DNA of 64,000 nucleotides from Neoalteromonas facilis. Its GTDB lineage: Bacteria > Pseudomonadota > Gammaproteobacteria > Enterobacterales > Alteromonadaceae. Numbering within the stretch: position 1 is the first letter of the stretch; each line of letters begins with the position of its first letter. Shown here one piece after another: positions 47,400 through 56,171 of the stretch. The stretch lies in the NCBI RefSeq assembly GCF_002807665.1, contig NZ_PEAY01000001.1, positions 248,001 to 312,000 of the forward strand, in the 5' to 3' direction. The notes under the pieces were generated by a model. The model was not told the DNA's origin, searched no databases, and was given only the letters and a program-made list of their open reading frames with translations. The position numbers were made by a program, and so were the translations under genes.

Positions 47400-48074
47400 A
47401 TGAATGTTCCTAAGTTCAAACAAACATGGTTTATTTCAGAATATGCTCATTGTGGAGAACAAAGCATAATCTTCAATTTTGATGGCGATTCTTTGCTTTT
47501 GCGAAACCAAAGAGTGATTAGTTTTTATCACGCTATTCGTGACAACGCCCCAGTATGGGTTACTGACATTGTGCCATCATTTGATACGTTGATGATTGCT
47601 TATGACGTCACGCAGAAAGGTTATTTTGATGTGTTGTCGTGGGTAACGTCTATTGAAGCAAGCCACTCAACCAGCCAGCGTGCATCTCATCATACAATTG
47701 CGGTCAATTATTCCATGTCAGAAAGGTTTGATTTAGCTGAACTGTCTACAACGCTTAGGTTATCGGCGCGAGAGATCGTCGAGCTGCACACATCTGTTTC
47801 TCTTAAAGTATTCGCTATCGGTTTCACTCCTGGTTTTGCATATTTAGGTGAATTACCAGAAGCGTTGACCATAGCGCGAAAAGCCACGCCACGTACCGCA
47901 GTACCCGAGGGCAGTGTAGCAATCGCCGATCAGTACTCCGCAGTATATCCAATGGTCTCACCTGGCGGGTGGAACCTTTTAGGAAGTGTTGTTGATTTAG
48001 CTGCTTATCGTAGTTTATCCCTACGGGTTGGAGACACTGTCCAATACACGTGTAATTCGTTAATAGATGACTAG
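47400..48074 (+). CDS. pxpB: 5-oxoprolinase subunit B
   Basis: Allophanate-hydrolase subunit 1-like (KipI) family, 224 residues from the ATG at 47400. VFAIGFTPGFAYLGELPEAL, then PRTAVPEGSVAIAD and VSPGGWNLLG are diagnostic. The frame is open a further 24 codons upstream inside pxpA, but the ATG at 47400 gives the standard length and sits 8 bases after the pxpA stop. It acts with PxpC on the phosphorylated intermediate made with PxpA. The stop overlaps pxpC by 8 bases. Confidence 0.94.
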   Translation: MNVPKFKQTWFISEYAHCGEQSIIFNFDGDSLLLRNQRVISFYHAIRDNAPVWVTDIVPSFDTLMIAYDVTQKGYFDVLSWVTSIEASHSTSQRASHHTIAVNYSMSERFDLAELSTTLRLSAREIVELHTSVSLKVFAIGFTPGFAYLGELPEALTIARKATPRTAVPEGSVAIADQYSAVYPMVSPGGWNLLGSVVDLAAYRSLSLRVGDTVQYTCNSLIDD

Positions 48075-49029
48075 CGCGATGACGATATTGGTTAAAAATG
48101 TTCCATTACAAGCCTTGATTGTTGACCGCGGTCGTCTACGTCAGCAGTATCTTGGGGCAACTCCCTGCGGTCCTCTCGATCACTTTGCATATGCAGTCAA
48201 CGGCTGGTTGATGCAGGGCGGTAATTCGAACGCCCAGATAGAGATTATCCACGGCAGTTTTAGCTTTTCCGTTTCTAAAGCGATGCAATGCAGTGTTGCC
48301 GGACCTGATGTACATATCCAGATTAACGGTATAGATACACCGGCATGGCAAGTGCTCCAGCTGCATGCTGGCGATGAAGTCAGCATTTGTACAGGTAAAG
48401 CAGGGAACGTCGCATATGTATCTTTTTCTCATCAGCTTGTTAGCGAAGTTGCTTTCGGCAGCGTATGTACGGTGGTACGTGAGCAAGTGGGGGGATTAGA
48501 TGGCAAAGGAAGTGTGTTAAAACGCGGTGATGAGATCCGCACTTTTCAATCTGCAAAATCGCAAGCCGTTCAATTGTCTGCTCACAATCAACACAAGCTT
48601 AGTGAGTTAGTTAACCGGATGTACAGGCCCAGAGCTTTGGGCGTTTTGCCAGGAAATCAAATAGACGAATTTGGCAAATTGGGGTGGTTGAAGCTGTTGA
48701 CAGAAGAGTTTCAACTGACGGATAAGCGCAGTCGGATGGGGTATAGGTTATCGGGTTCTCCAATTAGAGCCCAAAAACAGTCGATGCCATCTGAGCCTTT
48801 AACGGTCGGTACAATCCAAATACCTGCTGATGGCCAACCCATCGTTATGATGGCGGACCATCAAACCATGGGAGGATATCCGAAAATTGCGAATATTCAA
48901 TTATGCGATATACCTTACTTTGCACAACGCGGAACAGGTGATACCTTAACATTCACCGAGAGTGAAGCCGCTGTAGCTGCGTTTGAAATAACCAGAATTC
49001 ACCAGCGGTTTCACGACATTTTTAATTAA
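48067..49029 (+). CDS. pxpC: 5-oxoprolinase subunit C
   Basis: Allophanate-hydrolase subunit 2-like (KipA) family, 320 residues. The key regions GPLDHFAYAVNGWLM, SRMGYRLSG and ADHQTMGGYPKIA are all present. It completes the PxpABC complex that salvages 5-oxoproline formed by spontaneous cyclisation of glutamine and glutamate. The transaminase gene follows after 18 bases. Confidence 0.94.
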   Translation: MTSAMTILVKNVPLQALIVDRGRLRQQYLGATPCGPLDHFAYAVNGWLMQGGNSNAQIEIIHGSFSFSVSKAMQCSVAGPDVHIQINGIDTPAWQVLQLHAGDEVSICTGKAGNVAYVSFSHQLVSEVAFGSVCTVVREQVGGLDGKGSVLKRGDEIRTFQSAKSQAVQLSAHNQHKLSELVNRMYRPRALGVLPGNQIDEFGKLGWLKLLTEEFQLTDKRSRMGYRLSGSPIRAQKQSMPSEPLTVGTIQIPADGQPIVMMADHQTMGGYPKIANIQLCDIPYFAQRGTGDTLTFTESEAAVAAFEITRIHQRFHDIFN

Positions 49030-49047
49030 ACGAATAAGAGAACGACC

Positions 49048-49914
49048 ATGACCATTGCGTATTTAAACGGCAATTTTCTACCTTTAGAAGAGGCGAGAAT
49101 TTCTCCTCTAGATCGTGGTTTTTTATTTGGTGATGGTATCTATGAAGTAATACCCAGTTACGCGGGGAAATTGGTGGGTGGTGGTCAACATGCGGCTCGC
49201 ATGAATAAGGGGTTACACGAAATCAGCATAGATGTACCAGAAGATGATGCGCAATGGCTGGTTATAGCGAGAGAATTAGTTGATCGGAACACTGAGAGTT
49301 TCCCAAGTCGCAACATTGGCATATATCTTCATGTCAGTCGCGGCACCGATACTAAGCGCTTTCATGCATACCCAGAAAATGTTTCGCCTACCGTCTTTGC
49401 GTTTGCTTTTGAGATCCCGCCGTCAAAACCCGCAGACACCGATCAAGTTGAAGGTTTGAAAGTGGTGCTCAATGAAGATTTGCGTTGGCGACGCTGTCAC
49501 ATTAAATCGACGTCGTTATTAGGCAATGTATTGCACTTTCAACAAAGTCAGATCGACGGAGTGAATGAAACTATCCTCTATAATGATGAAGGGTATATCA
49601 CTGAAGCCAGTGTCTGTAATGTGTTTGCAGTAGTTGACGGTGAAATTGTTACGCCACCGCTTGATCATCAACTATTGCCTGGGATCACGCGCTACTTAGT
49701 GATAGAGAGTCTAAAAGAAGAAGGGATCGTCGTTATCGAACGACCACTGCATAAGTCTGAACTCAGTCAAGCGAGTGAAATTTGGTTAACCAGTTCGAGC
49801 AAAGAAATAGCACCGGTAATTGAGGTAGATGGCGAGCGCGTTGGTAATGGACATCCTGGTCCAAAATGGGAGGAAGCGTTACGTAGCTACCACTCCCATA
49901 AGTTTCACTTGTAG
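49048..49914 (+). CDS. dat: D-amino-acid transaminase
   Basis: PLP fold-type IV aminotransferase, 288 residues. PLDRGFLFGDGIYEVIPSY is the N-terminal signature, the PLP lysine is in RRCHIKSTSLLGNV, and ITEASVCNVFAV and EIWLTSSSKEI complete the family. These features fit D-alanine aminotransferase, which exchanges the amino group of D-Ala with 2-oxoglutarate to give D-Glu. A branched-chain enzyme is less likely. Co-transcription with pxpABC is suggested by the 18-base spacer. Its stop is 2 bases from the convergent fur stop, with no terminator between. Confidence 0.9.
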   Translation: MTIAYLNGNFLPLEEARISPLDRGFLFGDGIYEVIPSYAGKLVGGGQHAARMNKGLHEISIDVPEDDAQWLVIARELVDRNTESFPSRNIGIYLHVSRGTDTKRFHAYPENVSPTVFAFAFEIPPSKPADTDQVEGLKVVLNEDLRWRRCHIKSTSLLGNVLHFQQSQIDGVNETILYNDEGYITEASVCNVFAVVDGEIVTPPLDHQLLPGITRYLVIESLKEEGIVVIERPLHKSELSQASEIWLTSSSKEIAPVIEVDGERVGNGHPGPKWEEALRSYHSHKFHL

Positions 49915-49916
49915 AT

Positions 49917-50345
49917 CTATTCTTCGTTAGCGTCGCAATTAGGATCGTTACATTCACCATAGAGATACAAACTATGGTGAGTTAGAGACATATTATTTTG
50001 TTTAGCGACTTCTTCCTGTCGTTTTTCAATAATGTCATCTTCAAACTCAACGACTTTACCGCAGCGCAAACACACTAGGTGGTCATGATGTTTCTTGTGA
50101 CTAATTTCGAATACTGACTTACCGCCTTCAAAGTGATGTCGATTCAAAATACCCGCATCATCAAATTGGTTTAGAACGCGGTATACGGTCGCCAATCCGA
50201 TTTCTTCACCTTGTTCGATAAGAATTTTATACACATCCTCAGCGCTGATGTGTTGATTCTCAGGCTCTTGAAGGATTTCGAGTATTTTTAAGCGCGGAAG
50301 CGTTACTTTTAGGCCGGCTTTTTTAAGTTCTTTATTTTGATCCAT
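49917..50345 (-). CDS. fur: Ferric uptake regulator Fur
   Basis: Iron-responsive repressor, 142 residues. The winged helix includes IGLATVYRVLNQFDDAG. Metal sites are in HKKHHDHLVCLRCGKVVEF (CxxC) and LYGECNDPNC (Cys-4 residues-Cys), as in E. coli Fur. The tail after the last cysteine is short and lacks the histidines of E. coli Fur. Confidence 0.96.
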   Translation of the reverse strand: MDQNKELKKAGLKVTLPRLKILEILQEPENQHISAEDVYKILIEQGEEIGLATVYRVLNQFDDAGILNRHHFEGGKSVFEISHKKHHDHLVCLRCGKVVEFEDDIIEKRQEEVAKQNNMSLTHHSLYLYGECNDPNCDANEE

Positions 50346-50497
50346 CGGTCTCTTATTGCGCTTTTGTGTTGTGCGTCATTATAGGGGAGTTATCAAGATT
50401 TAAAAGTATTTGGCGATAATATTGATAGCTATGCAATTTTTAGTGAAGAGCGAAGGGAATGAACTACACTAAAAGAATGGTTCTAACTGGTAGGATG

Positions 50498-50541
50498 ACA
50501 ATTGCATCACGGTGGCAATTGTGTAAGCTTACGCGGGTAAG
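50498..50541 (+). promoter_or_regulatory. Two adjacent hairpins in the leader of the chemoreceptor gene
   Basis: The first is an 8-bp stem ACAATTGC / GCAATTGT (50498-50522), with CAC/GTG able to extend it inside the loop. The second is CTTAC-gcgg-GTAAG (50528-50541). They end 29 bases before the ATG, and no Shine-Dalgarno sequence is visible between. Function unknown; I checked for c-di-GMP riboswitch landmarks and did not find them. The rest of the fur-chemoreceptor gap (50346-50497) holds nothing I can name. Confidence 0.4.
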
Positions 50542-50570
50542 TTGCCTGAACAATAAATAGAATACTAAAA

Positions 50571-52571
50571 ATGAAGTTGACGGTTATTCGTAAAATAGTC
50601 CTAGGTTTTTTGGCCTTGGGCATATTGCTTGTGCTGACAAGTTTTCTGAGCTACTTAGGCTTGCTCGACATCAGTCGTTCAGCTGAATCGGTAGTGAAAG
50701 AAAAAATGCCGGTGCAAGCCAAAGTGATTGAAATACAAGCCAGTACGCTAAAACTGGCTAATATCACCACTAATGGCTTTCACGAACGTTCATTAGATGC
50801 GTTGGCTAAAAATCGTGAAAACTTTGTCAAAAGTAAGCAGCAGTTTGAATCCGTGTTTACAGAACTGACTGCGCTTTTGTCGTCGAATCAAGCCGCTGCA
50901 CTGCAAGCTAATTCTCAGTTTCTCGCACACAGTGAAGATATGTATACGGCGCGGGAAAAGCATCTACAACTCCGGAACGCTATCATTGCCCAAGGTGATG
51001 AAGTATTGGCATTTACCGATGAAGCTAGCGCGCTAATGATGGATTTATCTTATTTAAGCGGCAATGATCCAGGCTTACCTACATTGATAGGCGCGGGGAC
51101 AGGTATCGACAATAAGTTAGCGACCATGCTAGGTGCCATAAGAGAGTTGGTGAATTCAAATGATGCTGAGGTTAGTCAGCGTATTATTGAAGATTTGGAA
51201 TATTCCGTTAGCAACATCCAAGTTGACAGTGATTATATCAACCGACTAGCTGAAACTATTGAAAATGATGGTTTAGTTGAATTGTTTAATGAGCAATTTG
51301 AAAATTTAAAAGCATCATTAGAAGGGGATGCAGGATTATTTGCTAATCAGCGCGCTAAATTGGCCGCCATTGATGAAGCGCAGGTTGCTTTTACTAATGC
51401 GACTGTCTCATTAGAGCAAGGGTTAGAAAGTATTGAGTCATTGTTTTCGACCATCAGCGCTGAAACTCTGTCAGGGCAAAATGATATATTAGACAACGTG
51501 ACGTTTAATATCGCAAAAAGTGTGCTTATTTCTTTGGTTGGCTTAGGTGCGGTAGTGGTGCTAGCAGTGTTGGCGACGCGCAGTATTTCAGTTCCTCTCA
51601 AAAATATAAACATTGGCTTAAACAAACTCATTGATGGTGATTTAACGACTAAACTGGATGACTCCGGTGGCAGCGAATTTGATAAGTTGGCGACTAAAGT
51701 CAATGAATTGTCGGGTAGTTTAAGAGCACTGGTAGGGAATATCCTCGAGCAAGAAATTGCATTAGATGATGTCACGCGACGCAGTGGCGAGATGTCGCGA
51801 CAAAGTCTCCGACAAGTCGACCAACAGCGTCAAAAGATACAGGTAACCAGCCAGAATACCGCAGAAGTTAGGCATATGAGTCAGACGAATTTACGTCAAG
51901 TAGAAGATTCGTTAATGCAACTTCAAGCAGCCAGTGAGCAAAGTGAAAAAGTGGTTAACTTGCTGGAGGAAAGTCGTCAGCAAGTTACGTCTCAAGCTAA
52001 ACAAGCCGAGCACTCTGAGCAAATTATTGCTCGCTTGGATGAAAATAGTCGTAACATTGGCAGCATTCTCGATGTGATTAAAACGATTGCGGAACAAACC
52101 AATTTGCTTGCGCTGAATGCTGCTATTGAGGCGGCTAGAGCAGGAGAGCAAGGCAGAGGGTTTGCGGTCGTTGCCGATGAAGTGCGGACACTTGCAAATC
52201 GTACGCATGATTCTACCGAAGAAATAGAAAAGATGATCGCGTCATTGCAAACGGACGCTAGTCAAGCGGTTAGTGCAATATCAGAAGGTAAGAATAAGGC
52301 GAATGAAAGTGTTCAAGTGACCCAATTGGTGAATGAACAAGTCAGTGAAATAACGCGCTTAGTGACGGCTGTAGCAAGAATTAACGACCAAATTGTCAAA
52401 GACACCAAAGAGCAGGATATTCTGTTAGAGCAGGCCGACGGTAGTTTGGCTGAAATTGTAGCACTCGCTGAGCAAACGGCCGCTAGCACGCAGCAATCGT
52501 CAGAAGTGACAGGCGAAATTGAAGCGCAAATGAATAGCCTGAAGCAGGCGGTGGAACAGTTTAAAGTTTAA
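50571..52571 (+). CDS. Methyl-accepting chemotaxis protein
   Basis: Transmembrane chemoreceptor of 666 residues. TM1 is at about residues 8-30, a largely helical periplasmic sensor domain spans 31-310, TM2 lies at about 316-336, HAMP at 337-390, and a long coiled-coil signalling domain follows. The CheA/CheW-binding tip is at about 500-540 ([27 protein letters not shown]). No ligand can be inferred. Flagellar and che genes are not in the window. A strong terminator follows directly. Confidence 0.94.
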   Translation: MKLTVIRKIVLGFLALGILLVLTSFLSYLGLLDISRSAESVVKEKMPVQAKVIEIQASTLKLANITTNGFHERSLDALAKNRENFVKSKQQFESVFTELTALLSSNQAAALQANSQFLAHSEDMYTAREKHLQLRNAIIAQGDEVLAFTDEASALMMDLSYLSGNDPGLPTLIGAGTGIDNKLATMLGAIRELVNSNDAEVSQRIIEDLEYSVSNIQVDSDYINRLAETIENDGLVELFNEQFENLKASLEGDAGLFANQRAKLAAIDEAQVAFTNATVSLEQGLESIESLFSTISAETLSGQNDILDNVTFNIAKSVLISLVGLGAVVVLAVLATRSISVPLKNINIGLNKLIDGDLTTKLDDSGGSEFDKLATKVNELSGSLRALVGNILEQEIALDDVTRRSGEMSRQSLRQVDQQRQKIQVTSQNTAEVRHMSQTNLRQVEDSLMQLQAASEQSEKVVNLLEESRQQVTSQAKQAEHSEQIIARLDENSRNIGSILDVIKTIAEQTNLLALNAAIEAARAGEQGRGFAVVADEVRTLANRTHDSTEEIEKMIASLQTDASQAVSAISEGKNKANESVQVTQLVNEQVSEITRLVTAVARINDQIVKDTKEQDILLEQADGSLAEIVALAEQTAASTQQSSEVTGEIEAQMNSLKQAVEQFKV

Positions 52572-52597
52572 AAAAGCCCGCATCTGCGGGCTTTTTT
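52570..52597. terminator. Bidirectional terminator between the chemoreceptor gene and fldA
   Basis: AAAAAGCCCGCA pairs with TGCGGGCTTTTTT around a very short loop. It begins at the last base of the chemoreceptor stop and lies 14 bases after the fldA stop on the other strand. Confidence 0.92.
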
Positions 52598-52610
52598 GTA
52601 TTCATATTGT

Positions 52611-53135
52611 TTATGCAAGTTCGGCTAAACACAGTTCATCGTGTAGTTGTTTACACCACTGTTTAACTCGTGAGTCGGTTAACTCTGGTTGACGATCTTC
52701 ATCAATACCTAAACCGACAAAGTGGTTGTCATCTGCCATACCTTTTGATGCCTCGAAATCATAGCCGTCAGTAGGCCATTGACCAACAAGAATTGCACCT
52801 CTAGGCTCTACTATGTCGCGGATCATACCCATGGCATCAAGAAAATATTCAGCATAATCTTCCTGATCGCCACAACCAAATATGGCCACGAGCTTATCTT
52901 CAAAATTGATTTCTTCTAATTCAGGGAAAAAGTCATCCCAATCGCACTGGGGTTCACCGTAGTACCACGTTGGGATCCCAAATATCAGTAGGTCGTACTC
53001 AGCAATTTCTTCTTTGGTACTCTTCGCGATATCTTTAACATCTATCAGATGCTTACCAAGCTCTTTTTGAATCAATTTGGCAACATGTTCTGTGTTGCCG
53101 GTGTCGCTGCCAAAAAAAAGGCCAACACTTGCCAT
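52611..53135 (-). CDS. fldA: Flavodoxin I
   Basis: Long-chain flavodoxin (174 residues) carrying low-potential electrons with FMN. The phosphate loop GSDTGNTEHVA, the FMN aromatic loop PTWYYGEPQCDWDD and FGCGDQEDYAEYF are nearly as in E. coli FldA, rather than FldB. A GAGGTGA ribosome site precedes the ATG. It is last in the ybfF-DUF2788-fldA series and close to fur, its usual neighbour in enterobacteria. Confidence 0.96.
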   Translation of the reverse strand: MASVGLFFGSDTGNTEHVAKLIQKELGKHLIDVKDIAKSTKEEIAEYDLLIFGIPTWYYGEPQCDWDDFFPELEEINFEDKLVAIFGCGDQEDYAEYFLDAMGMIRDIVEPRGAILVGQWPTDGYDFEASKGMADDNHFVGLGIDEDRQPELTDSRVKQWCKQLHDELCLAELA

Positions 53136-53161
53136 TTACATCACCTCAGTTTTAAAACGTT

Positions 53162-53383
53162 TTAACCGCCTACACCGGTACTATTAAAGAAAATTTGAAT
53201 GATACCCTTGGCGATAAAGCCAGCGGCACCTAAAAACAATACGCCGTATGCGACGTATCGCCCCACTTTAGGCACATCGTTCTTACTTAAAACATCGTGC
53301 ACTGCGTAGCCCATAAGGCCAAACAAAACAACTAAAGAAATGTTCAGCACAATGCTTTCGATGAGCTCGTAATTCTCTGCCAT
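53162..53383 (-). CDS. DUF2788 small membrane protein
   Basis: A 73-residue protein with two hydrophobic helices (IVLNISLVVLFGLMGYAV and YGVLFLGAAGFIAKGII) separated by a charged turn with SKNDVPKVGR. It matches the DUF2788 family, of unknown function, usually found between ybfF and fldA in marine gammaproteobacteria. An in-frame GTG one codon upstream is an alternative start. Confidence 0.85.
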   Translation of the reverse strand: MAENYELIESIVLNISLVVLFGLMGYAVHDVLSKNDVPKVGRYVAYGVLFLGAAGFIAKGIIQIFFNSTGVGG

Positions 53384-53463
53384 CACTCAAATTTACGTAC
53401 TTAGGAAAATTGCGCGTGAATATACCATGAAGGGCAAAGATGGGGAAATCTCATCTGTGTTAA

Positions 53464-54249
53464 TTATTCCACTGATTGTATGAAGTCATTGACGATACGG
53501 TTGAATATCGTGGGTTTTTCAGCATGTAACCAATGGCCAGTACCTTGAATGATTTTGGCTTTTACATTGGGGAATAATGCGCGGATAAGGGCTTGATGAT
53601 CAGGGGTCACGTAATCAGAATTTCCACCGATGATAAACAATACGGGGTTGTTGTATTGTTCCGATATGGGCGGCCAATCAATAAGGATGGGGTAACTTGC
53701 GATAATTTCATCTACGTTAAAACGCCATTGCCAACTGTCCTCATGGCGGTATAAGCCTTTTAGCAGAAATTGCTGAGTAGGTAGCTCTTTAACGTGTTCA
53801 CTCAGTTGCTTTAACGCGTCTTGACGCGACGTTACCACGCTTAAGTCGACGTTTTTTAATCCTTCAAATACGCTGTTGTGGCGGTGTGGGTAGGCCACTG
53901 GCGCAATATCCGCAACGATTAAACTATTGCAACGTTCAGGGTGATGTAAGGCGAAGTGCATAGCCACTTTGCCACCCAGTGAGTGACCGATAAAGTGAGC
54001 ATTGGCAATGCCGATTTCATCTAGCGTGTTATTGACTAACTGCGTGATAGCATCGTAATCGAGGTTTTCGGCTGTGGGTGACAAACCATGGTTGGGCAGG
54101 TCGAGCAACACACAATGAGTTGTATCTTCGAGACTACGTGCAATGCTTGCCAGATTGTCTAAATTTCCGAATAGACCGTGGATTAACACGGCCCATTGGT
54201 TACGCGACGCGTCGGTTGAGTGCCGTACTTCGTAATTTAACACTGACAT
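53464..54249 (-). CDS. ybfF: Alpha/beta-hydrolase YbfF
   Basis: Esterase of 261 residues. LIHGLFGNLDNLASIAR is the oxyanion region, the nucleophile is in FIGHSLGGKVAM, the acid is probably in GNSDYVTP, and the histidine is in GTGHWLHAEKP. E. coli YbfF hydrolyses acyl-CoA-type esters in vitro; the native substrate is uncertain. It lies 16 bases after etfD on the same strand. Confidence 0.92.
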   Translation of the reverse strand: MSVLNYEVRHSTDASRNQWAVLIHGLFGNLDNLASIARSLEDTTHCVLLDLPNHGLSPTAENLDYDAITQLVNNTLDEIGIANAHFIGHSLGGKVAMHFALHHPERCNSLIVADIAPVAYPHRHNSVFEGLKNVDLSVVTSRQDALKQLSEHVKELPTQQFLLKGLYRHEDSWQWRFNVDEIIASYPILIDWPPISEQYNNPVLFIIGGNSDYVTPDHQALIRALFPNVKAKIIQGTGHWLHAEKPTIFNRIVNDFIQSVE

Positions 54250-54265
54250 ACCTTCGCACTACTCA

Positions 54266-55912
54266 TTACATATTAGGGTAGTTAGGTCCACCGGCACCTT
54301 CAGGCACAACCCAGCGTATATTTTGAGATGGGTCTTTAATATCACAGGTTTTACAGTGTACGCAGTTTTGCGCGTTGATTTGGAACTTGGTCTTACCCTC
54401 TTCGTCTTCAACAATCTCGTATACGCCTGCTGGACAATAGCGCTGAGCTGGTTCATCAAATTTGGCTAGATTAACATCTAACGGAATTGATGGGGCGAGC
54501 AGTTTAAGGTGACACGGCTGGTCTTCTTCATGGTTGGTATTGGATAAAAATACCGACGACAATTTATCGAAGCTTAATACGCCATCAGGTTTTGGATAAC
54601 TAATGGTTGGCGATTCAGCAGCGGGCTTCATCTGAGCATAATCTTGACTATCGTCTGTCAAATTGATGAAGATTTTGCCGCCAAAAATATTCTGGTCCAA
54701 GGTATTAAACGCGCCACCCCAGAATGTCCCATAATTATGGATTGCAGGGCCAAAGTTGCGTGAACGATATAATTCGTCATACAGCCAGCTAGCTTTGAAT
54801 TTGTCCGTGTAACTCGACAATTCAGTATTCGCCTGATCACTTGCTAATGCTTCTACGATAGTTTCAGCTGCCAACATACCGGATTTCATCGCGGTGTGAT
54901 TGCCTTTAATTTTAGCGAAATTCAGCGTCCCAGCTTCACAACCGACTAATAGACCGCCAGGGAATGTCATCTTAGGTAAAGAGTTGAATCCTCCTTTTGC
55001 GATTGCGCGAGCCCCATAAGAAACGCGTTTTCCACCTTTTAAATACTGCGCAATAACGGGGTGATGTTTCATGCGCTGAAATTCATCAAATGGGCTAAGG
55101 TGCGGGTTGCTGTAATTTAAATCTACGATGAGTCCTACCAAAATTTGGTTATTCTCAGCGTGGTAGAGATAACTACCGCCGGTTGCATCTTCTAACGGCC
55201 ATCCAGCAGTATGCACCACTAGACCTTCTTGGTGATTCTCGGCTGGAACATCCCAAATTTCTTTGAAGCCAATAGCATAATGCTGTGGCGATGAATCTTT
55301 ATCCAGTTCGAACTTTTTAATCAGCTCTTTTCCTAAATGGCCACGACAACCTTCAGCAAACACTGTGTATTTCGCGCGAAGCTCCATACCGGGCATAAAG
55401 CCGTCTTTTTGTTCGCCATTTTCACCAACTCCCATATCGCCAGTGATAACGCCACCAACACTGCCGTCGTCGTTATATAATACGTCTGAAGCGGCAAAAC
55501 CAGGGAACACTTCTACACCCAATTGTTCAGCTTGTTCAGCCAACCAACGACAAACATTACCCATACTGACAATATAGTTGCCTGTATTGTGCATGGTCTT
55601 AGGCGTGATCATATTGGGCAGGCGAGTGGCCTTTTCTTCGCCTTTTAACAAGTAAATGTGGTCTTCTGTGACTTCTGTATTTAGTGGAGCACCGCGTTCT
55701 TTCCAATCGGGGAACAATTCATTTAATGCGCGAGGTTCGAATACTGCACCAGAGAGTATATGAGCGCCAACTTCGCTACCTTTTTCAACCACGCAAACCA
55801 TTAATTCTTGATTAGCTTCTTGCGCGAGCTGCATTATTCGGCATGCTGTAGATAAGCCCGCAGGGCCTGCACCGACTACTACTACGTCAAATTCCATCGA
55901 TTCTCTTTCCAC
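54266..55912 (-). CDS. Electron-transfer flavoprotein-ubiquinone oxidoreductase
   Basis: Membrane-bound ETF-QO (often called EtfD), 548 residues, passing electrons from reduced ETF to ubiquinone. The FAD-binding motif DVVVVGAGPAGLS is at the N-terminus, the mid-region holds MKSGMLAAE, and the 4Fe-4S cluster cysteines are near the C-terminus in YCPAGVYE and NCVHCKTCDIKDP. The GTG at 55912 is supported by AGGAG 6 bases upstream; an ATG five codons later is possible. It is divergent from etfBA. Confidence 0.95.
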   Translation of the reverse strand: MERESMEFDVVVVGAGPAGLSTACRIMQLAQEANQELMVCVVEKGSEVGAHILSGAVFEPRALNELFPDWKERGAPLNTEVTEDHIYLLKGEEKATRLPNMITPKTMHNTGNYIVSMGNVCRWLAEQAEQLGVEVFPGFAASDVLYNDDGSVGGVITGDMGVGENGEQKDGFMPGMELRAKYTVFAEGCRGHLGKELIKKFELDKDSSPQHYAIGFKEIWDVPAENHQEGLVVHTAGWPLEDATGGSYLYHAENNQILVGLIVDLNYSNPHLSPFDEFQRMKHHPVIAQYLKGGKRVSYGARAIAKGGFNSLPKMTFPGGLLVGCEAGTLNFAKIKGNHTAMKSGMLAAETIVEALASDQANTELSSYTDKFKASWLYDELYRSRNFGPAIHNYGTFWGGAFNTLDQNIFGGKIFINLTDDSQDYAQMKPAAESPTISYPKPDGVLSFDKLSSVFLSNTNHEEDQPCHLKLLAPSIPLDVNLAKFDEPAQRYCPAGVYEIVEDEEGKTKFQINAQNCVHCKTCDIKDPSQNIRWVVPEGAGGPNYPNM

Positions 55913-56067
55913 GGCGAGCTCCTAATTGTTGTAGGTTGTTGTGGGACATTCTGTTATTTACCCGCTAATATTATTCTTAAAGGCCGTTATAGTGAATTAT
56001 TGATTAAACAAATAATTTAATAGGCCAAAAACAGGTAAATTACGCATTGTGTTGCAGGGTAAATGCG

Positions 56068-56085
56068 GTTGACGTTTACGTCAAC
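56068..56085. promoter_or_regulatory. 18-bp palindrome over the etfBA promoter
   Basis: GTTGACGTTTACGTCAAC is an inverted repeat of GTTGACGT with a 2-base spacer. It covers a -35 hexamer TTGACG (56069-56074) that pairs with TACATT at 56092-56097 after 17 bases, the probable etfBA promoter. The sequence resembles the motif I recall for LiuR-type MerR regulators of acyl-CoA and branched-chain catabolism, to which etf genes can belong. It sits between the divergent etfD and etfBA. Confidence 0.6.
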
Positions 56086-56171
56086 AGTAAGTACATTGAC
56101 GCCAATTTTCATCCCTGCATACGTCATTATACTAAGCAGGGCAGGTTTAAAGCCCATTCATCGAGGTGAAA

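Noticed and set aside
50410-50432. Fur-box-like GATAATATTGATAG upstream of fur
   Set aside because: Only a partial match to the 19-bp Fur consensus, too weak in an AT-rich region to annotate.
50450-50570. c-di-GMP (GEMM) riboswitch before the chemoreceptor gene
   Set aside because: The region has two hairpins, but the conserved GEMM core sequences and the tetraloop receptor are not present.
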